A stretch of 64,000 nucleotides of DNA, from contig NC_088301.1 of NCBI RefSeq assembly GCF_032854445.1, positions 49,337,187 through 49,401,186 of the forward strand, read 5' to 3'. Shown in pieces: positions 40,470 through 52,904 of the stretch (the stretch's first letter is position 1; each line of letters begins with the position of its first letter). The stretch is from Liolophura sinensis. Lineage: Eukaryota; Mollusca; Polyplacophora; Chitonida; Chitonidae. Made by a program: the position numbers and the translations under genes. The notes below the pieces were generated by a model. That model was not told the DNA's origin. It worked only from the letters and a program-made list of their open reading frames with translations, and made no database searches.

Positions 40470-43400
40470 TCAGGAGGAGGTTATATTTCGGCTGTCAGTA
40501 ACTTTGCCTTGGCCCTTATTCACATCACTGATGCACACCCACTGGCCTTCCAGTGATTCCTTCCACAAGCTCACCTACAGAGAAATATCAATCAGCATGA
40601 AAACATTCGATTGGTGTTTTAATACCATTTTTAAGAATTTTTTCACTTACATGACAACTTTCAGGTTTATTGACAATGGAAACGAATGTGCCCAGAATAA
40701 ACCTTCTGACTTGAGGCCATAGCCAAAGCAGTGATAGATGGATCTGAACATTTATTTCAGTTTCATTCTTAATCTTCTCCTAAAAAGAATGGGTCCATTT
40801 TACCTATTGTAATTTCTACAGGTTTCATCTTCTGTGTTTGGAAATGTAGACAGCAATCTCAAAAGAGCTACACTTTAATGAATGTATCCCTTCCCTTTTC
40901 TACATGGAAATCCCGTAGGGAGGAAATGACGTTCGTGTAACAACTTGCATAGTCAGATTTCTGTTTTAGATGACATATTGTTGTACTTGACACAAAGGAA
41001 AGTAAAAATCTGAACTTGTGTCAAAGGGTTGGATGTATATACAAGTCACAAAAAATTTATACTGAAAGACAAATATATAACAAGAAAGACAACAGTTAGC
41101 ACGCTTAAAGTGTAACATTAGACACATTTAAGAAACTGTTTTCTCAGTTTTCTTCCAGTCAAATTCTGAAACACAGCCACAGAGGTTTGGTATCTTACAC
41201 TTAAAACAGGAAACTTACAACTTCCAGTCATTCTGAGTACTGACACTTCAATTTATATGATTTTCATACACTGTTGTAATGAAAATGGCAGGCCAAACTT
41301 CACATACCTTATTATCTCCACCTGAAACTGCGAGTATGTTTCCAGTTATAGACCAGCTCACATGCCAGATTACGTCATTAAATTTGTGTAACACTTTAGA
41401 TGTCCATGAATTGCTGTTGCCATCATTTGTCCAGATAATAACCCTACAGTCCTGAAAAATGAAACCGTAACAGCCCACAAGATTACATCACTTTTATGAA
41501 TAAAGTATCATAAGGCTTTGTTATACTGGGTACACCTACAAACCAATCTAAAAATTTAATGATATGATGGTAATGGTGAATTACACTAGGTATATGGTGA
41601 GTAATTAAAAGACTTCAAAATATATGTAAACTATTACAACATAATTACAGGCTGCATATCTACAGATAAGTGTTTGCACATACTTGTGAACAGCTGGCTA
41701 TGATGCTCTTTGGAAGACCTATAGAGGGCGCCCAGGCAACATCCCGCACCCAGTCGCTGTGTCCTTCAAGTTTTTGCGCTTCCACCCACTGTCCGTTATC
41801 TTCATCAAATCTAAAACACATAAAAAAAAAAAACAACCAGGTTAACCTAAACAACAAACTGACCTTAGTAAGCACACATGTGCAAAAAATTCTTATTATT
41901 ATATTACTTCCTGACATCTTTCATTTAGACCACTTGTGTATAATCCTGATCACAAGCATTAATATATATTCTAACCAGCTGATCTCTAAGTAAGTGTGGA
42001 AAAATATTAAGATCTTGAACCTCCAAATTTTCACAAGGCTGTCACATCCTCCAGATACAAATCTTTTAGCAGGAAGAGGTCTTTGGCCAGATGATTCTAG
42101 GAGTGTGTTAGGAGAGATAGCCGGTGCCCAACTGACAGCATTACATCCCAGCTGAAACATAAACCACAGTTGGTTACAAAATTCAGCCAAAATAAAAATA
42201 CAGAAACTTTCAATTTTTCATAAGTAAACAACAGACAAAGGAGATATACTGATGTCAGCAAACAAAACTTACATTTTTCTTTCACGCAATTTATTTTCCA
42301 AGTAGTAGTAGTAGTAAACTAAGTACATGCAGGAATGACACAAGAATGGCTTTAACTTACTGAATGTGCGTTGTTAATTTTCTGCTCATCCCATGAATCA
42401 CCTGTTGACGATTCAACAAAGAACAAAGACATTGTTTGGATGAACATATTTTATGATGGAATGGGACAATACAGTGGGCCTGGTTAACTTGCTCCAAAAA
42501 CAAGGTTGGAACATGTTTTTTGTTTTATTCCCAATCTTAATTAACATTAGAGTAACATCTAATACAAGATGTTTAACCCAAGCTAGCAGATTTCTTCAAG
42601 GCCGCAGCCCTAATATCTAAAGTAAAGAAATCTTAATTAACATTTGTGTAACATCTAATACAAGATGTTTAACCCCAGCTAGCAGATTTCTTCAAGGCCG
42701 CAGCCCTATTATCTTAAGTAAAGAAATCTTAATTAACATTTGTGTAACATCTAATACAAGATGTTTAACCCAAGCTAGCAGATTTTTTCAAGGCTGCAGC
42801 CCTAATACCTAAAGTAAAGAAATCTTAATTAACATTAGTGTAACATCTAATAAAGTAATAAAACATACTAACACTAATGGAGTTGTACATGGACTTTGGG
42901 GAAAAGTACAATTTCTTTTCAAATGAGCATATTCAACTTTGATGCTTGTATAAGTGCCAAAGCATTTGGATAAAACTGTGTAGGTACTCTTTTAATGACT
43001 TATGTCTTTACATAAAAATGACAAAGCCAGGAAGGACATGCCCTGTAAATGACTAGACACATTCATGTGGATATGATGTCTTAAGTCAGCTGTTGCTGAC
43101 ATTTACCCAGTGATCTTACTCAGGACGAAACAGATGATAAAAGGTGATACTTAATGCATTACCTAACCATTTTTTTGTAAATTTTCACTGCTGTATTAAA
43201 ATGCTTACATTTCAAACAAAGAGTTCACTTCTTTATCAGCTACAGATGCCACACTTTAGCACAATACAAAAAGACATTTACCTAAAACCTGAGCTCAATA
43301 TATGCCATACCTTGCATAATACCATCACTAACATTACTGTAGCATTACTTTCACTTTTATTGGCCGAGGAAGCTTGTGGTACGACATTAGCTGTGCTAGC

Positions 43401-45874
43401 ATGCTCTACCGGCAAGCCAACAATGCCCTTAGAATAGTCCATTACTTATTTTATACTTAACAATATTAACCATTTGTGTCCCCTGAAAATGACCAAACTT
43501 GTCCATGTAGATATATCTTATGCAATTAAAAAAATATATCAACAAACTGTTTCAAAATGTCACAGAAAAATAAAAAAGATAGGACATACATGTATAGAGT
43601 ACTTGACAAGGTAACATTCTCACCTGTGCTGGTAAGGATCGATATTGACCCATCTGAACTTCCTGCTGCCAGAATTAGTCCATACTCATGTGGTGCAAAA
43701 CAAACCGAATTCACTGAAACATGTCAAGAGACATGCATAGAATTTTAACATCTGCAATATTTTCTTATCTTTTCTTAATATTATTGGAGACATCAGGTCC
43801 GAAAATCAATATCAAGTTTATAACAAACAAATATTTATTTATTAAAAGATATTTTAAGAGACTGCTAAACAATGTCTCTCTTTTGGAGACAGTACAAAGC
43901 TTTTTAACAGTCAACAATCTTAAAAAAACTCTTCTCCCTTTATCAAATTTCTGCCTGCTCTCATTCCTATGCCATGACTGTTCAATAATGTCACCAAGAT
44001 GTGCTTTACAGTGATTTATATTTGAAAAGTCATCACTAACACAACTGAAGTACAATAATTATTATATATTCTGATCATTTTTCTTTGAATGTTTCTGCTA
44101 AACATGCTCACCAGAAGAGTCATGCTGTGCATACTCATGAAGTTTTCCCCATGATCCATTTGTTTCTTTCCAGATTATGACCTTTCTGTCATAGCCACAT
44201 GATGCCAACAAGTTGCCATACATTGGATGTGCCAAGCTAGTTGCCAGACAGGACCTTCATGTCTGTGGAAAATTAAACATTCCAATAAACAAATCATTTC
44301 ATTTTCTAACAAGAGTATAAAATGTTGCATACATATCTGTTAAACCATTAATAAACTAATCATGAACACCAGGCATTAAATATACATTAAAACAGCTCTC
44401 CAGAAGTGCATATTAAATTTACTTTTACATTGTGAATATATCAGTGAATAACATCACTGGTCACAAATATATGTGGAAAGGAAGTACAATCCTAAATTAC
44501 CCTTTTAATGTAGCGACAGTTGTGTGTTGACCATTCTTCACATCAAATATTTTGATTGTACGGTCTGAGGAACATGTTGCTAATTTGACACCATAGTAAT
44601 CCATCTGAGCATCATGCTACAAATGAAAGAACAAACAAGTCTGACTATCAAGTTTTAAGCGTAAGTACTATTGTGGTGCTACGTACTGTCATCATTCAAC
44701 TATTAATAATGAGAGAACATTTGAAAATGATTTTCAGTTGAAATGAACCGTATGGAAGAAAAACAGTAGTAAAGTGATATAAAGTTTCAAAACTATACAG
44801 CAAGATTGATCATCCTAGAAATCAACATACAGGGTGCAGGCAAATAGGATCCAAGGAATCACATAGCATTAGCATAGTACCCAAAACTCCAATTCTACTC
44901 TAGCCTCATGAATAAAGTCACTTACAATCATGTCTTCATGCGCTGTGTCAATTGAATTGATGACAGATACCTATTTAAGGAAATGAAAACAGAACAGATT
45001 AGATATATATATATCGGCCATTACTTAGGCAGTAATCTAAAAGTCTTATCGAAGACATATTAAAATCTACCCAGTATGCATTGTCTCTGACAACATTTTG
45101 GACAGTTACATAGTTGCGCACAGCATAAATAAGAAAAACGTTAAGATGGCCATGATAACAAAGACAGCCAACTAATCCACATGGCAGGACTGAACTCAAG
45201 TTGTACGTCAGAGCTGGTGCTCTTGGCTGGGTCGTGAAGATATGTTGAGTTGTTTCCACAAGTCACATTTATCCTCATTAAGCCTTTGGTGTGGAAACTA
45301 ATGTGACTTGGCCAGCTGATTTATGGGGATTCTCCACTAAAAAGCCAACATATATAGCAGCCTTAGGTCAATATAGCAAATCGTTACAGATCCACAGTGT
45401 CTAGTTTTAATATTATTATGGAGTTAGTTTTCAGGATACATATGTATAAAAGATTGTAGTAAAAATATCTGTCAGCAAATGTGCTTCTTTACAGGAAAAA
45501 CAATGTAACAGGTAAGGCCAAATAAAAGTCACATGGCATGTTATGAGGGTCAGGAAACAAGGACAGTGACCTGTCAAAACATAAAGCTACGGACAAGAGG
45601 CCTGAGAGTTCCATATTACTCAAGCAGCCATATAAACTGGTTTCACATATTTGCAACTTTTAAATACATTCTGTTATTTTCATTATTCGCCTTTAGACTC
45701 ATCTTGCTACTCTTATTTATCTATGTAAGATCCATGCTGTCAACTCATCCAAACTAAAACTAAAGAAAGCATGACATTAGGATCATGTCCACCTGACGCC
45801 ATCTGCCAAAAACGTGTTCTCATGCAACCATTGGTTTCTGTATATTTCTGGTCATATACAGAAGAACTTACCAT
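40470..45874 (-). CDS. SEC13: SEC13, WD40 protein of COPII, nuclear pore and GATOR2 (complete, 10 coding exons)
   Basis: SEC13 pairs with SEC31 in the outer COPII coat, with the Nup107-160 complex at nuclear pores and with GATOR2 in amino-acid signalling. Coding exons in transcript order: 45874-45872, 44970-44926, 44616-44501, 44262-44112, 43713-43624, 42401-42361, 42151-42021, 41810-41684, 41451-41308, 40574-40470. The first holds only the ATG, followed directly by GTAAGT, as I recall for the human gene. WD40 landmarks are [92 protein letters not shown]-type [10 protein letters not shown] and SLWKES. Expected product is 317 residues if one missing base at about 44232 is allowed for; the human protein has 322. 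Every other junction is in phase and GT-AG. Confidence 0.95.
42533..42856. repeat. 96-base tandem repeat, about 3.4 copies
   Basis: Units start at 42533, 42629, 42725 and 42821 and are nearly identical. The last stops after about 36 bases. Each contains AATCTTAATTAACATT, AGATGTTTAACCC and CTAGCAGATTT. The array sits in the SEC13 intron between exons 43713-43624 and 42401-42361. No spacer lies between units. Confidence 0.95.
44112..44262 (-). CDS. SEC13: SEC13 exon with apparent one-base deletion
   Basis: The exon begins with [10 protein letters not shown] and ends with the WKETNGSW and HDSS segments, but these two ends lie in different frames. After the TGG codon the expected GCA-CAT-CCA-ATG (A-H-P-M) reads as CAC-ATC-CAA because one G is missing at about 44232-44233. 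The exon is 151 bases, where phases 2 in and 1 out need 152. Both flanking splice sites and all other exons are sound, so a sequencing or assembly slip is likelier than a pseudogene. Confidence 0.85.
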
Positions 45875-46100
45875 TTTGTTTTCCAGAGGCCTTTACCAAA
45901 TCACTGTTCTTTTAGAAATCGCACGTATATGTACCAGGCTAAATAAAACACCACGCGTTTCAAGAGTTCTGTTTCCAGTGATGTTTTGTTGGCGAACGTG
46001 GCAGAATTTCAATCACCGGCTTCCGGACATACCTTTTTATCCTCCTTTTTACGAGAGATGTAGACAAGGGAAGTAACCACTGATGCGTTACGATTAACAT
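45875..46100 (-). promoter_or_regulatory. Likely SEC13 promoter and 5'UTR
   Basis: This stretch lies directly upstream of the SEC13 start codon on the - strand. It is richer in CG dinucleotides than the surrounding DNA and contains an ETS-type motif CCGGAAG (complement of 46020-46026), common in housekeeping promoters. No TATA box is placed with confidence. The start site is unknown. Confidence 0.35.
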
Positions 46101-46127
46101 TAGTATATATGTTTCTGGGTATTGTCC

Positions 46128-46301
46128 TTAGACTTTGAAAAGACATTTGACTCCATGGAATAACAAATGTCTTTTATTGATTGCGCCCTACGGAATTTTA
46201 AGCTTGGATTTAAATTTCCAAAGTTAATAAAGTTATTGTATGAAGATATTAGCAGCTGTGTCATAACTAAAGTAGTGTCAACTATAACGGGTTTACGCTG
46301 A
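46128..46301 (+). mobile_element. L1-type LINE reverse transcriptase fragment
   Basis: The frame starting at 46128 reads LDFEKTFDSME, then a stop where tryptophan is expected, then FIDCALRNFKLGFKFPKLIK and LLYEDISSCV. This is the L1-clade reverse transcriptase block that holds the first catalytic aspartate (DFEKAFD-S-x-EW...LY-x-I-x-S). The copy is short and contains a nonsense codon, so it is inactive. It lies just upstream of the SEC13 promoter region. Confidence 0.8.
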
Positions 46302-46434
46302 TACGATTGTGGAAACGCTTGTCGCCTTATATTGTTATTTTGCGTGCCCGAGTGTTAAACAATGAAGTTAGACATTAGTCAGACATTAGACATTAGTTAT
46401 GTGTATCTATATATTGTCTTTTTCTTGGGCAAGG

Positions 46435-46640
46435 TCCATCCTGTCACTGTCCGCCAAAGTGCTGACGCCACTGAAGTATCCTATCCAGTCACATTATACT
46501 GACACTGGGCCAACCAATCCTGTTTTCCTTGCTCTAATTTCTCGTTGCTGAACACCAAGCGAGCAGCATCAAGTACCCGACTGTATTTGATTCCGCCTCT
46601 CCCGACATCGACACCGAACTATCTGGCCACCGAAGCGGTC
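46435..46640 (-). repeat. Probable dispersed repeat next to the assembly gap
   Basis: The segment with CACATTATACTGACACTGGG, CCAACCAATCCTG and CCAAGCGAGCAGCATCAAGT resembles a repeat I recall from marine invertebrate genomes, usually seen in this orientation upstream of tRNA-like sequence. The identification rests on memory. The N gap truncates the right side. Repeat content would explain the gap. Confidence 0.4.
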
Positions 46641-46690
46641 ATGTTGTTTAAAGTTTTGAAAGCTTCCTCTAGAGTGAAAAATGAAAAGAA

Positions 46691-46890
46691 NNNNNNNNNN
46701 NNNNNNNNNNNNNNNNNNNNNNNNNNNNNNNNNNNNNNNNNNNNNNNNNNNNNNNNNNNNNNNNNNNNNNNNNNNNNNNNNNNNNNNNNNNNNNNNNNNN
46801 NNNNNNNNNNNNNNNNNNNNNNNNNNNNNNNNNNNNNNNNNNNNNNNNNNNNNNNNNNNNNNNNNNNNNNNNNNNNNNNNNNNNNNNNNN
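46691..46890. other. Assembly gap of 200 N
   Basis: Exactly 200 undetermined bases, probably a scaffold join of nominal size. Open frames running through it are meaningless. Confidence 1.
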
Positions 46891-49800
46891 GCCTGGGACG
46901 GTGACTGACCCTGTAGTCGGCTGTCAAGGTCACTGACCCAGTAAAATTATGTCTGTGTTGTGTGGTGGATTGGAACGTATTACTTAGTGCATGTAATAAG
47001 GCAGGTGCTATCTTTTTCTGAATGGCCATAGTAATTAGCTGGACGAAAATTTTGCAGTCGCTGTCATTAGTTTTCTTGTATTCTTACATATTTCCCTATA
47101 CTCCATGTAGTATACTTTTAAAGACACCTGTTTTTGATACTTGTCAATTCTGAAGGTACATGTATCTTCCACTGATCTGTAACAGTAAAGATCGATATAT
47201 TGTCACATCACCTATGTAGCCTATAGGCTCCAACAGATTCCAATTTGCTTATCAAGGGAGAAAGCATAAGTAGTTTTAATCATGTTTGAGATATATGCAA
47301 GAGTGCATTCCTTTTGATTCAGTGGTTACTGGAGGATGCTTTGTGGCATCCCAGTGTGCTGGATGTCAAGCCAGCTCTCATGACCTACAACCCATGCCAC
47401 TGACTCCACCAATGTCAGACTCAACCAAGGCAGTGGTGCCACTTATCTCTTCTGGGGAGCGACTGCAGGAACACATCTGTGCAAACTACCTCTTCCAGTG
47501 GCCACCATGTGTATCACATCTGTGGCCACTACCTCTTCCAGTGTCCATCAGGGATAACACACCGGCCACCCAGCATAACAAATCTGTGGCCACTAGAGAT
47601 AACATATCTGTGGCCACTATCTCCTTCAGTGGACGAAAATTTTGCATGACATGCAACTGTGTACATACTAAAAGAGTGTAGTGGAATGTTTGGCTGTCTA
47701 TCTTTAAAACTTTCCTAAAAAAACTTTAAAACTTTCCTAAAAATTTTTTTCAAAGCTGAAGATCCTTTTATAATGAGAGTATAAAAAAATTTTCTTTTGA
47801 AATGAAACAAAATATACATAATAAATTAGTATTCAAATTAGAAAATGTTAAATTACATGTAACATAGTTAAGGCGTTTTATATGTAGGTGGAGTGTCAAG
47901 TTTGGCCTGTTAAGTACATGTATAGGTTATAGCTTGGCCACATACAAAATACTTCCAAGCACCGTGTGTATAGTTGACAGGTTCTCTGAGGCAGTGAACC
48001 ATGACTCTACAGATTGGTAGTTGACTTTTCATATCCATTCATTTATTTACTTATTGGATTGGTGTCTTGGGTCACACCCCAGAATATTGAATAATTGAAA
48101 CATCGGATGCTATTCTACTGGAAAATTGTAAGTTTCAGCTCCAAAAGTAATATTTTGTGACATTTATTTGGTTCGAAAAATGCACTTTTGTGGATGAAAT
48201 TTTAGGTCGTGTATAGTAACAGTATTTTATAGTGTTCATAGCAGTGTTTATATTCAGATTAAAAGGGTGAAAGAAGCTTGGGCAGAGCCTGAGTGAACAA
48301 TTTGATAAAATGAATGCATTAAATTCAGAATATAAGACTGGAGATATGTTGTTTGAAGTTTAATTAAAATACATGTAAAGCGTAATGCAATCACAAAAAG
48401 GTTGTACCTATAATGTGAACATGTATGAATGGCAGATGTCTGTTGTACATGGTCATCTTCCAGTATGCACATTGATCATGCAGATATTTGGCTTCTCAAC
48501 TTAAGCAGTCAGTGCCAAACAAATACTGGCACGGAATGGCCAGTCTGCAAAGTTGATAGTTATTCTAATAAATGTCCACTTTGTTTAGCAAGTGTAAAGA
48601 TTTTCTCCTTCCTTCCAGAAGGATAGGATTTCCTGGGACATGGGAATGATGGGTATGTGCCAAACTACTGTATTGATATTAATATTCTTAGCACAAATGT
48701 ATAGTTAAAATGTAGCTTTGTACTAAACACTTCTATTATTGCACTGCAGCACACTACATTAAGTTTTGTACTACATGTGCATGTTATTTACATATTTTGG
48801 CCACCTATTTTGCTTTTGCATGTACATGTAATACTTGTTTGGGATGCTCTTTGCCTCACCAGTATAAAGATGGGTAACGTCATATCCTTAGAAAGAAAAA
48901 CATATAAAAAGATAAATACAATTCAACTCAGGGTTTTTGCATATATATTTTGTATACAACTCAAAGTCATGCGGGGAGGTGTTATATCACCTGGATGTCT
49001 ATTAATTTCCTGTAAATTACAAAATTCAATGTCTTTCTGATTTTCATGTATCAGAATCAGTGTTGTGTTAATGTTAAAGGTGGTGTCGTGAACGTACTGC
49101 ATTGACATCAGGTGGTTTTGCATATATGTATGTAATGCACATTGTCATAAGCAGGATGTTCAGTCATTGAATCATGCATGCACATGCATAGATGTAAAGC
49201 ACAATGACACAAGCTGAAGTTTTGCATAAATGGATCCTCTACAGCCAAGGTTTTGGTGGCGTTGTACCAAATTTACATATGTATGATACTTCTGTTAAAG
49301 TTTCACATAGAAAGTTGTGAAACTAACAGGCATTTTAGTATACTTTTATTACTTACACAGAGCTTGTACTTTGATTTTGCAATAAAAAATGCATGTACAT
49401 GTTTTATGCATTTTAGCTTGTTCAGTAGCATCTCAGTATACCTGCAACACAAGCTACAAGAAAGTAAGGCTAACCATATTGTTTTCACAAGTGGTAAAAA
49501 TTTTTTATTTCAGATTCCACACATTTTTCCAATTTAAACCTCCTTTAGTGACCTTAAACCCAATGGCTATTTTAAATACATTTACACAATTTTTGATCCT
49601 CCCGAAGACACATCTCCGCACATTCACGCACTTGTCACATGTCAGATGATTTAATTTTAGGCTTCTTTCCATCAAAGAGATGGTTTGTGACTGAATAGCA
49701 TATGAGCCCAAAGGTAGGACAACTTGTTATCCCTCAATCATAAAACACTAACTTTTCTCAAAGATACCCTGATCCTGAGATTAAATAAGTTTGCAGAAAA

Positions 49801-50690
49801 TGTAGTCCCAAATAAGAGCTTAGAAGCGAACATCCAGTTAAACTAATACTTTGATTTGCCATTTAGTTTCAACCAGGACGAATAAGTATTACAGCTTGCT
49901 GTCTAAATGGCCCGCATTGTGTCTCTCTCGACGGTGTCGAGCTAAGAGAATATCAGTGTGAAAAGAGACCACAGTCGAAGGGATGAGCAATTTTGCTTTA
50001 TATCTGGAGATTTTACTTGTCGAACTATTCACTGTTTGGAGAGCTTTGCACATCCTTCCGAGACAAGTCCGCCTAAGCTGACCAGATGACACTTGTTCGC
50101 GCACGTGCTGTTGGTATGCCCAGAACAAATGCTAGTTTGAGGAGCTACGCCTTAATTCCTGGACCATGCAAATGAAACAGTAAAAATGTGGATTAGAAAG
50201 ACACACTGATGTGATCAATGCTATGCCCTTAGTTGTCTAATTAAAGCGTTTAACATGATTTAAGATGAACTTATTTTAACAACGTTTGAAGCGTGCTGAT
50301 TTAGCAACATTTGTAACTCGAAGAGCACAAGTTCGACCTCTAACCATTCAAATCAAAGATATTTCTCATGGTGTTTCATAATTGGTAAAGTATTTTAAAC
50401 AGAAGCAACATGAGAACAGACCTCGAATCAGTTATCATGGTTATAGAATAGGGTATGAGACGCTCTAGCCAATCTATTTAAATTGATGAAGATCTTCGTA
50501 GAATTTAACCAGCTTAAGAGAAACCGGTTTAACCAGTATCCCAGTAACACCGGGAACGTGTATAATGCCGGTTATCGAGACACTACCATCATTTTGTATG
50601 AAAAAAGTATGAGTCCAATACCTGCTGAAACGAATGTTCTAAATATTTTCTAAATACAGTTGGTGTGAAGTTGTTTAACACTGTTACATA
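46891..50690. other. Non-coding stretch after the gap
   Basis: No gene family was recognised. An open frame of 131 codons at 47286-47681 contains irregularly spaced copies of CTGTGGCCACTA and CCTCTTCCAGTG and looks like repeat-derived sequence rather than a protein. A dispersed tandem array lies at 48930-49240. Confidence 0.5.
48930..49240 (+). repeat. Dispersed short tandem array, locus 2
   Basis: It contains CTCAGGGTTTTTGCATATAT, TAAATTACAAAATTCA, TCAGAATCAGTGTT and AGCAGGATGTTCAGTCATTG in the same order as the arrays at 8.8-9.15 kb and 61.3-61.8 kb. About two diverged units are visible. Confidence 0.55.
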
Positions 50691-50869
50691 ATTATATGAT
50701 GTGGTTACTCAGAAGACATTTCAACCATAGTATTTTTTTTTCAAATTCTTAATATGGTATGGGGTGCATTTCAGTGTAGCCCTCTCCTTTTATGGTCGTC
50801 CGATTTGAGCCACTACCAATTTCCTAGACCTGTTTTGCAGATGCGTGGAAAGCCCCAGATAGCCCGTCC

Positions 50870-50901
<32 letters not shown>

Positions 50902-51793
50902 GCCAAACTTCCCTACCCTGCAACTGCTGCACCCGATCATATTTCCCTGAAGTCTATGACCTTGTACATGAACATATATGTACCTGTAATTCCGAGAACT
51001 TGCTGTTTCAAGAAGTGAGAGCATATCGCTTTTACTTTTGTTATTGTGTATGACAAAAGTGGATGAGATGAACTAAGACATTATTATATGATGTGGTTAC
51101 TCAGAAGACATTTCAACTATAGTGTTCTTTTTTTTTTTTTTTTTCTTTTTTATATGCTTGATATGGTATCCATATGGGGTGCATTTCAGTGTAGCCCTCT
51201 CCTTTTATGGTCGTCCGAGCCATTACCAATTTCCTAGACCTGTTTTGCAGATGCGTGGAGAGCCCCAGATAGCCCCCCCCCACACACACACACACACTGC
51301 CAAACTTCCCTACCCTGCAACTGCTGCACCCAATCATATTTCCCTGGAGCCTGTGGATGAGATGAACTAAGACATTATTATATGATGTGGTTACTCAGAA
51401 GACATTTCAACTATAGTGTTCTTTTTTTTTCTTTCTTTCTTTTTTATATGCTTGATATGGTATCCATATGGGGTGCATTTCAGTGTAGCCCTCTCCTTTT
51501 ATGGTCGTCTGATTTGAGCCACTACCAATTTCCTAGACCTGTTTTGCAGATGCGTGGAAAGCCCCAGATAGCCCCTCTCCTCCCCCCCACCCCCACCCCC
51601 CCACCCCCCCCACACACACACACTGCCCAACTTCCCTACCCTGCACCCAATCATATTTCCCTGGAATCTATGATCTTGTACATGAACATATATGTACCTG
51701 TAATTCCGAGAACTTGCTGTTTCAAGAAGTGAGAGCATATCCCTTTTACTTTTGTTATTGTGTGTGACAAAAGTGGATGAGATGAACTAAGAC
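50691..51793. repeat. Three-copy tandem duplication of a 0.3-0.4 kb unit
   Basis: Copies begin at 50691, 51083 and 51377, each with ATTATATGATGTGGTTACTC and ending with GATGAACTAAGAC. Inside each lie a poly-T tract, the block TTTCAGTGTAGCCCTCTCC and a C-run followed by (CA)n. Copy 2 lacks roughly 120 bases near its end, containing CTTGTACATGAACATATATG. The high similarity suggests recent duplication. Confidence 0.93.
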
Positions 51794-52693
51794 GCCCATA
51801 AGATGCTTAAACCACCTCCGTAGGAAGTTGTTCTTGAGATGCATGACCCATGGTTAATAGTGGTAAGTCAGAAATACCTATGACTGAAATTTTTGACGTT
51901 TGCATGAATTGATCAGAATGGTTTGACAGCTTTGGTATTCCATCTTCTAAGTTTTTATGTTCAGGTCCTAAATGAGTGAATTTTGTCAGTTGAAGTTGAA
52001 ATATTATAGATAATCTAAGAGTGATCATATAAATTCTTAAGTGAAAGGCATCTCTTCCGAAAACTACAAGACAGTACATGTATGTTCTGTGTACACTGAT
52101 TATTATTTTATGCTATTCATATAGTTCAAGTTGAAATTACTAATTTATTTGATCTGGGGAAAATGTCAACAAACAATTGTTCAGGCTTTTGGAGTTTGTG
52201 CGTAATAGTATAAACTAACATGTAAAGTCTTCTGTTCAAACTGTGTTCCTCAAATCTGGTGCAGAGTCTGATACACTGTCCTGCTGAAGAACAGCCACAT
52301 TATGCAAACATCAAGTTTAAAAACGATGATAAATTGAAAAAGAAAAGAAAAATAATATGCAGCTTAACCAGGCTTCCTAAAATAATTTCAGTCACCAGAA
52401 ATTCCTTGAATTACATGTCTGGTTATCTGTCATTCTCACTGGCCTGGGATAGATCAATTCTTTTGCTACTTCAGTCTTCTTAGTGAGGTTATGACGTTCC
52501 ATCACCCCTCCATAATATCTTACAAAAGTCGTTTTATTAATCAGTTGACGTATATATTAAAATGAATGGAAAAGGGGACAACATTATTTGCACTATATAC
52601 AATTTTCATTCATTTGCAATTTGGAATAGCCTCTGCTTATTTTAAGTGTAGCTTATTTAACCTGTGTTTATAGGTTAAGTATATATAAGTCGA

Positions 52694-52830
52694 GCCTCCT
52701 ACATGGGAAGGTCTCTTAGCAACCTGCGAATGGTCGTGGGTGGCCTCTGGGCTCTGGTTTCCTCCGGGCTATGACTGGTTTAGAATGCTGGCCAGCATCA
52801 CAGAAGTGAATATTCTTCCATACAAGAATT
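52694..52830 (+). mobile_element. SINE fragment (body only)
   Basis: CCTACATGGGAAGGTCT, AGCAACCTGCGAATGGTCGT and AGTGAATATTCTTCCATAC match the body of the SINE at 2857-3111 and the copy at 55092-55255. The tRNA-like head and the 3' tail are missing. Confidence 0.75.
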
Positions 52831-52904
52831 CAGTATTTCACCTAAAATTTAGATTTTTTTCAAGTGACATGTTTGCTTGATTCATCCATCTTATAAGATC
52901 ACCT

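Noticed and set aside
42533-42856. Direct repeats that might suggest a CRISPR array
   Set aside because: Units are contiguous 96-base copies without unique spacers, inside an intron of an animal gene.
44112-44262. SEC13 locus considered as a processed or decayed pseudogene
   Set aside because: It has introns, all splice sites are sound and only one base is missing in ten coding exons, so a slip in the sequence is more likely.
46545-47029. Open frames of up to 136 codons on both strands
   Set aside because: They run through the 200-N gap and have no recognisable content on either side.
50754-51738. Several overlapping open frames on both strands
   Set aside because: They are products of the triplicated repeat unit with poly-C and (CA)n tracts, with no family match.
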